A stretch of DNA of 59,297 nucleotides from Betaproteobacteria bacterium CG2_30_68_42 (lineage in GTDB: Bacteria > Pseudomonadota > Gammaproteobacteria > Burkholderiales > Rhodocyclaceae): the NCBI GenBank assembly GCA_001872285.1, contig MNXU01000089.1, positions 1-59,297 on the forward strand, given 5' to 3'. The position numbers and the translations under genes are program-made. Shown piece by piece: positions 34,748-42,710 of the stretch. The notes under the pieces were generated by a model that was not told the DNA's origin, did no database searches, and worked only from the letters and a program-made list of their open reading frames with translations. Position 1 is the first letter of the stretch, and each line of letters opens with the position of its first letter.

Positions 34748-36028
34748 ATGTCAATGAACAGACGGCAATTCGTCCGCGCCCTGGGCGCGGGCGCCGCGCT
34801 CGGTGCGGCGGGGACGCTGGCGGGATGCGCCACCACCGGCGGCGGCGGGAAGCGGGTCGTGGTGATCGGCGGCGGCTTCGGCGGCGCGACCGCGGCCAAG
34901 TACATCCGCATGTGGGCGCCGGACATCGCGGTGACGCTCGTCGAGCGCGGGCAGAAGTTCGTCTCCTGCCCGTTCAGCAACCGCGTGCTGGCCGGCAGCA
35001 TGACGATCGACCAGTTGACGACGCCCTATGACGGGCTCGCCAGGAACCATGGCGTGAAGGTCGTACATGATGAAGTCGTCGCGATCGATCCGGTCAAGCA
35101 CGAGGTGCGGCTCGCGGGCGGCAGCACGCTGGGCTACGACCGCCTGATCGTCGCGCCCGGCATGGATTTCATGTACGAGACGATCCCCGGCCTGACAAGC
35201 GCCTCGGCGCGGGAGCAGATCCCGCACGCATGGAAAGCGGGGCCGCAGACGGTCGCGCTGCGCAGGCAGATCGAGTCGATGCGCGACGGCGGCGTGGTCG
35301 CAGTCCACATTCCCAAGGCGCCCTACCGCTGCCCGCCCGGTCCCTACGAGCGCGCCTGCCAGATCGCAACCTACCTCAAGAAGGCCAAGCCGAGATCGAA
35401 GATCCTCCTGCTCGACGCCAACCCGGACATCACGTCCAAGAAGGGGCTGTTCATGGCGGCGTGGAAGGATCTGTATCCGGGCATGATCGAGTACCGCCCC
35501 AACAGCGAGCTGCACGACGTGGATGCCTCGACGCGCACCGCCAAGCTCGTGTTCGGCGACGTGAAGGCGGACGTCCTCAACGTCATTCCGCCGCAGCGCG
35601 CCGGCAACATCGCGCGCCAGGCCGGGCTCATCACGGCGAACAACCGTTGGTGCGGCGTCGACTACCTCACCTGGGAATCGGTGGCCCACAAGGACGTCCA
35701 CGTGATCGGCGATGCCACCCTCTCTGCGCCGGGCATGCCCAAGTCGGGGCACATGGCCAACCAGCATGGCAAGATCGTGGCCGACGCGGTGGTCGCCCTG
35801 CTCACCGGGCGTCCCGTGAACGACGAACCGATGATCGCCAACACCTGTTACAGCTGGGTCTCGGACCGCGAAGTGGTGCATGTGGCTTCCGTGCATGCCT
35901 ACGACAAGGCTAAGAAGACGATGGTGACCGTCAAGGGTGCGGGCGGCCTCTCGGCAAAGCGCAACATGAAGGAGGCGGGCTTCGCCTCTGCATGGGCGGA
36001 GAACATCTGGGCCGACATGCTGAAGTAA
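34748..36028 (+). CDS. fccB: Flavocytochrome c sulfide dehydrogenase, flavin subunit
   Basis: 426 residues. A Tat signal (MNRRQFVRALGAGAALG) is followed by the FAD-binding motif VVVIGGGFGGATAAKY. The redox cysteines are in place: FVSCPFSNRV and IANTCYSWV, as in FccB/SoxF. It oxidises sulfide to sulfur or polysulfide and passes electrons to FccA. Ribosome site AGGAGG upstream; ATG at 34748 or 34754 are both possible. The protein supports a sulfur-oxidising or sulfide-detoxifying lifestyle. Confidence 0.9.
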   Translation: MSMNRRQFVRALGAGAALGAAGTLAGCATTGGGGKRVVVIGGGFGGATAAKYIRMWAPDIAVTLVERGQKFVSCPFSNRVLAGSMTIDQLTTPYDGLARNHGVKVVHDEVVAIDPVKHEVRLAGGSTLGYDRLIVAPGMDFMYETIPGLTSASAREQIPHAWKAGPQTVALRRQIESMRDGGVVAVHIPKAPYRCPPGPYERACQIATYLKKAKPRSKILLLDANPDITSKKGLFMAAWKDLYPGMIEYRPNSELHDVDASTRTAKLVFGDVKADVLNVIPPQRAGNIARQAGLITANNRWCGVDYLTWESVAHKDVHVIGDATLSAPGMPKSGHMANQHGKIVADAVVALLTGRPVNDEPMIANTCYSWVSDREVVHVASVHAYDKAKKTMVTVKGAGGLSAKRNMKEAGFASAWAENIWADMLK

Positions 36029-36093
36029 TCCCCGCGCGCGAGGGCGCGCAACGGCGGACCCGACCCGCCGGAGACCCCGGCGGGTCGCGCGCC

Positions 36094-37290
36094 TCAGAGC
36101 GCGTAGCGGCGGAAGGTGAGCGTCATCTCGCGCAGTTGCGCGATTCCGCTCGCCTCGGCCCGCGCGCACCAGTCCTGCAACTGGCGCAGCAACTGCTCGC
36201 TCGATGCGTTCGAGCGTTCCCACAGGGTGGTGAGTTCGCGGCGCATCGCCATCAGCGTGGCGAGCCGGCTGTTTCGATCGAGGATCGCATCGAGTCGCGC
36301 CCGCTCCGCCTCGGCGAGCCCGCGGCCGTCGCGCAAGAGCGCGCGCCACAGCGCCCGTGCCTGGAACGGCCCCGACAGGCGCGCATCGACCTGCCTGAGC
36401 CGGGCGAGCTCCTCGCGATAGACACGCCTGAGCGATGCGACGAACTTCGCCATCACGTCGTGGCGGTAGGTGAGCACGGCCTGCAGCGTGTCGAAATCGA
36501 CTGCCGGGCGAGCCGCGGCGAGCCGCGGCCTGGGCGCGAGCTTCTTCACCCGCGCGAGCCCGAAGGCCTGGAGGATGCGGATGTACAGCCAGCCGAGATC
36601 GAACTCGTACCACTTCGAGGACAGTCTCGCTGAGGTGGCGAAGGCATGGTGGTTGTTGTGCAGCTCTTCCCCGCCGATCAGGATGCCGAGCGGAAAGATG
36701 TTGCGGCTCGCATCCGCGCATTCCCAGTTGCGATATCCCCAGTAGTGGCCGATGCCGTTGATCACGCCGGCGGCCCAGAACGGGATCCATGCCATCTGCA
36801 CGGCCCAGATCGCGAGACCCGCAACCAGCCCGAAGAGCGCAACGTCGATCAGCGCCATCACGGCGATGCCCAGTGCGGGGAAGCGCGAATAGAGCCTGCG
36901 TTCGATCCAGTCCTCGGGCGTTCCGCGCCCGTAGCGCTCGATGGTCTCGCGGTTGCGAGCCTCCCGGACATAGAGGAACACGCCGCCCCAGAGCACGCGC
37001 GAGAGTCCGTAGATCTGCGGGCTGTGGGGATCCTCGGGCGTCTCGCACTTGGCGTGATGCTTGCGGTGGATCGCCGCCCATTCCTTCGTCACCATTCCGG
37101 TGGTAAGCCACAGCCAGAGACGGAAGAAGTGGCTCACGACCGGATGCAGGTCGAGCGCCCGGTGGGCCTGATTGCGGTGCAGGTAGATCGTCACCGCGGC
37201 GATGGTGACATGGGTGAGCGCCAGCACGACCAGCAGGTCGCCCCACCAGGGCAGAGCAATCAGGCCCGGGATGGAGAATTCATTCAGCAT
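36094..37290 (-). CDS. Acyl-CoA/acyl-lipid delta-9 desaturase
   Basis: 398 residues. Three histidine boxes of membrane fatty-acid desaturases are present: HRNQAHR (38-44), HRKHH and HNNHH. Hydrophobic segments flank them. The C-terminal ~120 residues are a basic helical extension (LRRVYREELARLRQVDARLS) not needed for the core. It introduces a double bond in acyl chains to keep membranes fluid. Start ATG at 37288-37290. The IS fragment 31 bp upstream may have replaced its promoter. Confidence 0.9.
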   Translation of the reverse strand: MLNEFSIPGLIALPWWGDLLVVLALTHVTIAAVTIYLHRNQAHRALDLHPVVSHFFRLWLWLTTGMVTKEWAAIHRKHHAKCETPEDPHSPQIYGLSRVLWGGVFLYVREARNRETIERYGRGTPEDWIERRLYSRFPALGIAVMALIDVALFGLVAGLAIWAVQMAWIPFWAAGVINGIGHYWGYRNWECADASRNIFPLGILIGGEELHNNHHAFATSARLSSKWYEFDLGWLYIRILQAFGLARVKKLAPRPRLAAARPAVDFDTLQAVLTYRHDVMAKFVASLRRVYREELARLRQVDARLSGPFQARALWRALLRDGRGLAEAERARLDAILDRNSRLATLMAMRRELTTLWERSNASSEQLLRQLQDWCARAEASGIAQLREMTLTFRRYAL

Positions 37291-37321
37291 GTCGATTCCG
37301 TGTCCGGGAAAAGTGCGGATT

Positions 37322-37504
37322 CTACGCGAAGGCCGGCCCCGCTCGAAGCGCGCCGTCCGGACCCGCGCGAGCGGCTTCGGGCGGGGCCGCGCCAGGCGCG
37401 AGATGCACCACGCGCTGCAATAACCGGGAATACAGCGATTCAACATCTTTGGGCGTCTTGCAGTCCTTCAGCAATTCGTCCAGCATTTCGGGGTTGGGGG
37501 TCAT
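37322..37504 (-). pseudogene. IS256-family transposase, N-terminal fragment
   Basis: The frame begins MTPNPEMLDELLKDCKTPKD and VESLYSRLLQRVV, which resembles the N-terminus of IS256-type transposases, then loses similarity into low-complexity Ala/Pro/Arg-rich sequence. The start has a good AAGGAG site. The catalytic domain is missing. The IS left end is at 37547-37571, 43 bp upstream of the start. With the C-terminal fragment at 269-460 it makes a complementary pair. Confidence 0.65.
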
Positions 37505-37546
37505 GTGTCTGCTCCTTGGGAAGTTAACCGCCAGTTTCTCGAAAAG

Positions 37547-37571
37547 CAGTTACACAGTTCAATTTACAGAC
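37547..37571 (-). repeat. IS256-family terminal inverted repeat (left end)
   Basis: On the minus strand GTCTGTAAATTGAACTG then TGTAACTG. It is about 22/25 identical to the end at 468-492 read the same way. It joins directly to the broken mscS-like gene. Confidence 0.7.
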
Positions 37572-38005
37572 TCGCGCAGGACCATCCACAGGCTCGCGCA
37601 GCCGCCGCCGAATTCGAAGCCGACCTGGTCGTGCCCGTCCACCAGCGGATCCAGCCAGCCGAGGATGTGCAGCGCGAAGACCGCCGCGCGTACCACGACG
37701 AATGAGCCGAGGAGCGCGATCGCCAGGCGCAGAAGCCCGGTGTTCACGCCCCAGCGCGCGAGGACGGAACTGGCGATCAGCACGAGCAGCAGCGCGAGCA
37801 GTGGCCCTGCGATGCGCCGCATGCCGCCGCGCCCGAAGCCGACCGCCCGGTCGCGATCCGCGGGCCGCGCAGCCACGGTGCGCCGGAGCAGTTCCACGAC
37901 GAGCAGCGAGAGCGCGAGGACCGCGACCTCGATCCAGATGCCCGGATGCCGGAAGTAGCGCAGCACACCCGCGAGCGAGGCCTGAAGTTCGGAAGCGTCC
38001 GGCAT
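37559..38005 (-). pseudogene. Mechanosensitive channel (MscS family), truncated by IS end
   Basis: 148 residues with three predicted transmembrane segments (IEVAVLALSLLVVELLRR, RIAGPLLALLLVLIASSVLA and LLRLAIALLGSFVVVRAAVF). The stretch ALHILGWLDPLVDG and SLWMVLRE resembles the region before the pore in large MscS-type channels. The frame then runs into the IS inverted repeat, which supplies the stop (TGA). The pore helix and beta domain are absent, so the product is not a functional channel. It is the last gene of the operon that starts with dedA, 10 bp after the phospholipase gene. Confidence 0.65.
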
Positions 38006-38015
38006 CAGCGCCTGC

Positions 38016-38597
38016 TCACTCGCCCGGCGTCGTCAGGCCGTCGTACGGCACGGCTTCGGCGCGGTGGCGCAGCCAGTTGTCCAGATAGGCGCGCGCGAGC
38101 GCCCGGTTGCCGCGCAGCACGATCAGGTTCTCCGCGTTCTTCGTTCTCGCCGACCAGGTGTAATTGTACGAGCCCGTGAGCACCGTCGCCTCGGGCCCGG
38201 CGGGATCGACCAGCACCACCTTGTTGTGCGCGGCCTGGTAGCGGGTCTCCAGCGCCACCGGAATGCCGGCGGCGACGAGCACCGGAATCTGGCTGTTGTC
38301 GCCCTTGAGCGTCATCTCGCGGTCGGCGAGCACCCGGACCTCGACCCCGCGCACGCGTGCCGCCACCAGTGCCGCGGCCAGCGCGCGGCTCGTGAACAGG
38401 TAGGCCTGCACGAAGATCTCCTGCTTCGCCCCGGAGATCGAGCGCAGCAGCACGGCCTCGGGATTGTCCCAGGGCGAAAAGGCCACCTCCACCGTCCCGG
38501 TGGCGGCGAAGGTGCGCGCGCCGCCCTCGAACGCGGTCGCGCTCCCGCCGAGAAGCAGACAGGCGCAAAGCGCCAGCGCGCGCAGCACGGCGCTCAC
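38016..38597 (-). CDS. Secreted phospholipase D-family (Nuc-type) protein
   Basis: 193 residues with a signal peptide (VSAVLRALALCACLLLGGSA). One HxKx4D-type motif is present (HNKVVLVDPAGPEATVLTGS, then YNYTWSARTKN), as in single-HKD endonucleases such as Nuc, which dimerise to build the active site. Substrate (DNA or lipid) is unknown. The GTG start overlaps the rsmB stop (GTGA), so it is translationally coupled. Confidence 0.85.
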   Translation of the reverse strand: MSAVLRALALCACLLLGGSATAFEGGARTFAATGTVEVAFSPWDNPEAVLLRSISGAKQEIFVQAYLFTSRALAAALVAARVRGVEVRVLADREMTLKGDNSQIPVLVAAGIPVALETRYQAAHNKVVLVDPAGPEATVLTGSYNYTWSARTKNAENLIVLRGNRALARAYLDNWLRHRAEAVPYDGLTTPGE

Positions 38598-39880
38598 GCC
38601 GCGCGCTCCATCACCACGGCATAGAACGCGTCGGTGCCGTGCAGGTGCGGGACGAGCTCGAGCGCTTCGCCCGTGTCGGGCCCCATGCCCTGCTCCGCCA
38701 GCACCCCTGCCGCCGGCACGATCCGGTAGTCGGGATGCGCGGCGAGGAATTCCGCGACCACCTCCCCGTTCTCCTCCGGCAGGATGCTGCACGTGGCATA
38801 GACCAGCCGTCCGCCCGGCCTCGGCAGCCGCGCGGCGGCGGCCAGGATCGCGCGCTGCCTGAGCGCGAGTTCCGCCACGCTCTGCGGGCTCTGCCGCCAC
38901 TTGAGATCCGGATTCCTGCGCAGTGTGCCCAGCCCGCTGCACGGGACATCGACCAGCACCCGGTCGAGTTTTCCGGCCAGCCGCTTGATGCGCGGGTCGT
39001 TTTCGCGTGCAATGCAGATGGGATATACGTTCGAGAGCCCGGCACGCGCGCAGCGCGCGCGCAGCCGCGCGAGGCGCTTCGCGGACACGTCGAACGCATA
39101 GAGCCGGCCCTGGGAGCGCATCAGCGCGCCCAGCAGCAGCGTCTTGCCGCCGGCACCGGCGCAGAAATCCGCCACCATCTCGCCGCGCTTCGCCCGCAGC
39201 AGGAAGCCGACGAGCTGGCTGCCCTCGTCCTGCACCTCGATCGCGCCGCTGAGGTAGAGCGGATGGCGCTGCAGCGCGGGCTTCGCCTTCAGCCGGATCG
39301 CCAGTGGGCTGTAGCGACCCGGTTCTGCGGCGATGCCTTCGGCATGGAAGCGGTCGAGCACCTCGTCGCGCCCGGCCTTGAGCGGATTGACGCGCAGGTC
39401 GAGATCCGCGCTCCGGTTCAGGCCGCGCGCGAGCAGTTCGATCTCCGCCTCGTCCATGCGCGCTCGCAGCCGCTCGTAGAGCCAGTCGGGAAGATCCATG
39501 CGCTCGGCCGGCGTCATCGGCGCGTTCGGCCCGGCCTTGAGGGCGGAGAGCGCGCGGGCGTTCTTCTCGCCGAGGATTTCGGCGAGGCTGCGCGCACCCA
39601 CGCCGGACAGGCACACCAGTGCGGCCAGCACGAGCCGCCTTGCGCTCGACCGTCCCTCGAGCCGGTGCTCCAGCGTTCGGCGCCGGCGCAGGACCGTGTA
39701 GAGGGTCTCGGCGACGAAGGCCCGCTCGCGCATGCCAAGGTCCTTGTGCGCGCGGAAGAACCGGGTGAGCACTCCGTCGGCCGGATCGCGCAGCGCGAGC
39801 ACCTCGCCCGCAGCCTCGATCGCCGCCTCGACCATGCGGGCGCTGATGCGCGAGGCTCCCGCCTTCGGCTCGCCCGTCAT
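38594..39880 (-). CDS. rsmB: RsmB/NOP-family rRNA m5C methyltransferase
   Basis: 428 residues. An N-terminal NusB-like RNA-binding domain (about 10-140) precedes the SAM-dependent methyltransferase: motif I ADFCAGAGGKTLLLGALM, DVPCSGLGTLRRNPDLKWR with a catalytic Cys, and the second Cys motif YATCSILPEENGEVV. It methylates a cytosine in 16S rRNA (C967 in E. coli RsmB). The start overlaps the DUF3108 stop (TGATG). Confidence 0.88.
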   Translation of the reverse strand: MTGEPKAGASRISARMVEAAIEAAGEVLALRDPADGVLTRFFRAHKDLGMRERAFVAETLYTVLRRRRTLEHRLEGRSSARRLVLAALVCLSGVGARSLAEILGEKNARALSALKAGPNAPMTPAERMDLPDWLYERLRARMDEAEIELLARGLNRSADLDLRVNPLKAGRDEVLDRFHAEGIAAEPGRYSPLAIRLKAKPALQRHPLYLSGAIEVQDEGSQLVGFLLRAKRGEMVADFCAGAGGKTLLLGALMRSQGRLYAFDVSAKRLARLRARCARAGLSNVYPICIARENDPRIKRLAGKLDRVLVDVPCSGLGTLRRNPDLKWRQSPQSVAELALRQRAILAAAARLPRPGGRLVYATCSILPEENGEVVAEFLAAHPDYRIVPAAGVLAEQGMGPDTGEALELVPHLHGTDAFYAVVMERAA

Positions 39881-40635
39881 CACGAGGCCTCGCCCACCGC
39901 GGGAATGTCGATCTCGACCGCCTGCTGCTCGACCACGTTGCCCTTGCGATCGACCATGCGGATGCGAACCGGGAGGTTGCCCCGGTCCAGCGCGAGCCAC
40001 AGGTCGATGCGCTCGCCGTCGGCCTCCTCGGCGCGCACGTTCAGCGTCCTGAGCTCTCCCACCGGCAACTCGATGCGGCTCTCCCCGATCCTGCGGAACA
40101 CGCGCCGGTAGGTGCCCTTCCCGGTCGCGACATCCGCCTCGAAAGCGGCCGCGCCCGGCGGAAACAGGGCGACCTGGTAGAACACCGAGAGCACGTCCTG
40201 CGCGCCGGCCTCCACCGGCGCCTCCCGCACGCGCCCGCGGTGCTCGAGCCGGACGAGCCCGCGCGCACGGTCGAAATCCGCGCGCTCGGCAGGCTTGCCG
40301 TTGCGGGTCACGCTGAAGTGCAGCGGGAGGAAACCGCGCCTGCCATAGCCGCCTTCGCTCTGCTGGAGCAGGCGTTCGGGCTTGAAGAGCGCCGCCAGCC
40401 CGGTCGTCTCCAGCGTAGAGCGCAGGCGATAGCTACCGCCGTCGATGCGCCATCCGTGCTCGGCGCGCCCGATCTCCAGCGGCCCCATGGTCACCGCGAA
40501 ACGCACGCGCCCGCCCGCGGGAAAGGCCGGCGCAGCGGCCCGCGCGCCTTCCCACGCAGGCAGCGCGAGCAGCGCGAACCACACGACCAGGAAGCGCACG
40601 CACGGGCCGGGGCCGCCTCTCCCCGTCTCAGTCAT
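39880..40635 (-). CDS. DUF3108 secreted protein
   Basis: 251 residues, with a signal peptide-like start (VRFLVVWFALLALPAWEGAR). The rest is beta-rich: GRVRFAVTMGPLEIGRAEHG, the repeated strand pattern, QDVLSVFYQVALFPPG and LWLALDRGNLPVRIRMVD. DUF3108 proteins occur near purN in many betaproteobacteria; function unknown. It overlaps purN (8 nt) and rsmB. Confidence 0.85.
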   Translation of the reverse strand: MTETGRGGPGPCVRFLVVWFALLALPAWEGARAAAPAFPAGGRVRFAVTMGPLEIGRAEHGWRIDGGSYRLRSTLETTGLAALFKPERLLQQSEGGYGRRGFLPLHFSVTRNGKPAERADFDRARGLVRLEHRGRVREAPVEAGAQDVLSVFYQVALFPPGAAAFEADVATGKGTYRRVFRRIGESRIELPVGELRTLNVRAEEADGERIDLWLALDRGNLPVRIRMVDRKGNVVEQQAVEIDIPAVGEAS

Positions 40636-41284
40636 TCGCCTCTGCCTGCGAAAGCGCGGGTGCGATCAGGAAGCCGCCCGCATCCTCCGGCGCGTCGACG
40701 ACGAGTCTGCCGTCCGCGCCGAAATGAAGGCGGCCTTCGAGGAACCAGCGCACCGCCTGCGGGTAGATACGGTGCTCCTGGGCGAGCACGCGCGCGGCGA
40801 GTGTCTCCTCGCTGTCGCCCAAGAGCACCGGCACCGCGGCCTGGATGACGATCGGTCCGCCGTCCAGATGGGTGGTCACGAAATGCACGCTGCATCCATG
40901 CACGCGCACCCCGGCCGCGAGCGCCCTGCGATGCGTGTGCAGACCCGGGAACAGCGGAAGCAGCGAGGGGTGGATGTTCAGCAACCGGCCCTCGAAATGA
41001 CGAACGAATTCATCCCCGAGCACCCGCATGAAGCCGGCCAGCACGACCAGGTCGGGCCGCGCCCGCTCGATCCGCTCGGTGAGCGCCGCGTCGAACCGCT
41101 CGCGGGCCTCGAACGCCCGGTGATCCACCACCTCGGTCGTGACCCCGCGCGACGACGCCAGCGCGAGTCCCGCGGCCTCGGGCCGGTTGCTGATGACCGC
41201 GGCCGTGCGCGCGGGCAGCCGTGCCTGAAGCAGCGCCTCCATGTTGCTGCCCCGGCCCGAAATCAGGATGACGATGGACTTCAT
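40628..41284 (-). CDS. purN: Phosphoribosylglycinamide formyltransferase
   Basis: 218 residues. N10-formyl-THF-dependent transfer to GAR in purine synthesis. The GRGSNMEAL phosphate loop, LAGFMRVLG, the catalytic triad region NIHPSLLPLFPG and HLDGGPIVIQ are intact. It overlaps genes on both sides, in the operon running from dedA to the phospholipase. Confidence 0.95.
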   Translation of the reverse strand: MKSIVILISGRGSNMEALLQARLPARTAAVISNRPEAAGLALASSRGVTTEVVDHRAFEARERFDAALTERIERARPDLVVLAGFMRVLGDEFVRHFEGRLLNIHPSLLPLFPGLHTHRRALAAGVRVHGCSVHFVTTHLDGGPIVIQAAVPVLLGDSEETLAARVLAQEHRIYPQAVRWFLEGRLHFGADGRLVVDAPEDAGGFLIAPALSQAEAND

Positions 41285-42000
41285 CGCGGCATGCCGCTCA
41301 CCGGAAGGAACAACGCGGTACCGACATTCTGGATGACCTTGTTGATCACACGTTGCTGCTTGGCCGCGAGAACCACGGCGAGCAGGTCGAGGCTGCCGAT
41401 CACGCGGCCGAACTCGCGCTCGAAGCTCAGGTTCGGGACCGGCCCGGTCTCGTTCGAGAGCAGCAGCGGGGCACCCCTGCCATCGCGCCGGTTCGCCAGC
41501 CGCCAGGCGAGGATCTCGACGTTGCGCGCGCTGTCGTAGAGCTTTTGCGGATCGAGGTCGTCGGCGGCGAAGAACTCGGTCTTGTTCTCGAACGCGTTCT
41601 GCACCATGCTCGCGAGCCCGACGACGAGGGCCAGCACGCGGTCGCCCGTGTAGCCCTCGTCGAAGGCGGCCGCCAGCGCCGCGGCATCGGTTCGCCCGCC
41701 GAGCTCCTCGAAACGCCAGTCGCCTCGCTCCTGCCACAGGCGCGCGATCGCCCACTCCGCGCTCGCCAGTCCCGCCTTGCGCCACTCGCGCGGGTTGCGC
41801 CGGTAGAGCTTCTCCGAGAGGCGGCGCAGCCCGGCGAACAGCTCCCGGTGATGCACCTCGATCACCCAGTCGAGGTCGGCCTTGGCGAGGTTCTCGGGCC
41901 GGAAGCCGCCCGAGGTCGTGCTGCGCGGGCGCGTCCCGGTGGCCCCGCACCCGGCGAGCGCCACGGTCAGGCCCGCAGCCAGAAGCCGGCGCCGCATCAT
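41281..42000 (-). CDS. Predicted lipoprotein of unknown function
   Basis: 239 residues. Signal and lipobox at the start (MMRRRLLAAGLTVALAGCGA). The mature part is helical (LDWVIEVHHRELFAGLRRLS, WRKAGLASAEWAIARLW) and ends with KQQRVINKVIQNVGTALFLP. I recognise no catalytic motif. It overlaps dedA (4 nt) and purN (4 nt), so it is expressed with them. Confidence 0.8.
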   Translation of the reverse strand: MMRRRLLAAGLTVALAGCGATGTRPRSTTSGGFRPENLAKADLDWVIEVHHRELFAGLRRLSEKLYRRNPREWRKAGLASAEWAIARLWQERGDWRFEELGGRTDAAALAAAFDEGYTGDRVLALVVGLASMVQNAFENKTEFFAADDLDPQKLYDSARNVEILAWRLANRRDGRGAPLLLSNETGPVPNLSFEREFGRVIGSLDLLAVVLAAKQQRVINKVIQNVGTALFLPVSGMPR

Positions 42001-42635
42001 GCCCGCAGCCTGTGACGGAGATAGCCGATCGCCAGCGGCGCGAGCGACACTGCGATGATCCCGAGGATCACCGCGCTCAGGTTGTCGCGCACGAACGGCA
42101 GGTTGCCGAACCAGTAGCCGCCGAGCGAGAGCGAGAACACCCAGACGAAGCCACCGGCGAGATCGAACAGGAAGAATTTCGGGTAGGTCATGCGCGCCAC
42201 GCCGGCGACGAAGGGCGCGAAGGTGCGCGCGAGCGGCAGGAAGCGGGCGATGATGACGGTCTTGCCGCCGTGCCGCTCGTAGAAGTCGTGGGTGAGATCG
42301 AAGGCGCGCCGGTTGAACCAGCGCGACTGCTCCCAGCGGAATACCCTGGCACCGATCGTGTGGCCGATCCAGTAGTTGGTGTTGTCCCCGGCGATGGCGG
42401 CCGCGAATAGCGTCGTGGCGAGCACCCCGATGTGCATGCCGCCGGTGGCGGCGAGCGTGCCCGACACGAACAGCAGCGAGTCGCCGGGCAGGAACGGCGT
42501 CACCACCAGACCCGTCTCCATGAACACGATCAGGAACAGGATGGCGTAGATCCAGGTGCCGTAGTGCTGGAGCAGCAGCGCGAGGTGCTGGTCCAGATGC
42601 AGGACGAGGTCGATGAAGGCGCTGAGGAGTTCCAT
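41997..42635 (-). CDS. DedA-family membrane protein
   Basis: 212 residues with five to six hydrophobic segments. DedA hallmarks: ETGLVVTPFLPGDSLLFVSG, GDNTNYWIGH, ARFLPLARTFAPFVAG. The acidic and arginine residues are those required for membrane homeostasis in E. coli DedA proteins, recently linked to undecaprenyl phosphate or phospholipid flipping. It is the first gene of the seven-gene minus-strand operon. A second, diverged DedA is at 56825. Confidence 0.92.
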   Translation of the reverse strand: MELLSAFIDLVLHLDQHLALLLQHYGTWIYAILFLIVFMETGLVVTPFLPGDSLLFVSGTLAATGGMHIGVLATTLFAAAIAGDNTNYWIGHTIGARVFRWEQSRWFNRRAFDLTHDFYERHGGKTVIIARFLPLARTFAPFVAGVARMTYPKFFLFDLAGGFVWVFSLSLGGYWFGNLPFVRDNLSAVILGIIAVSLAPLAIGYLRHRLRA

Positions 42636-42710
42636 CCGGGCGGGGCTCGCAAACGCGGCATGATACCCGAGCCCGGCGGCGCGCCGAGGCTACCGCTATA
42701 CTCGCACCCG

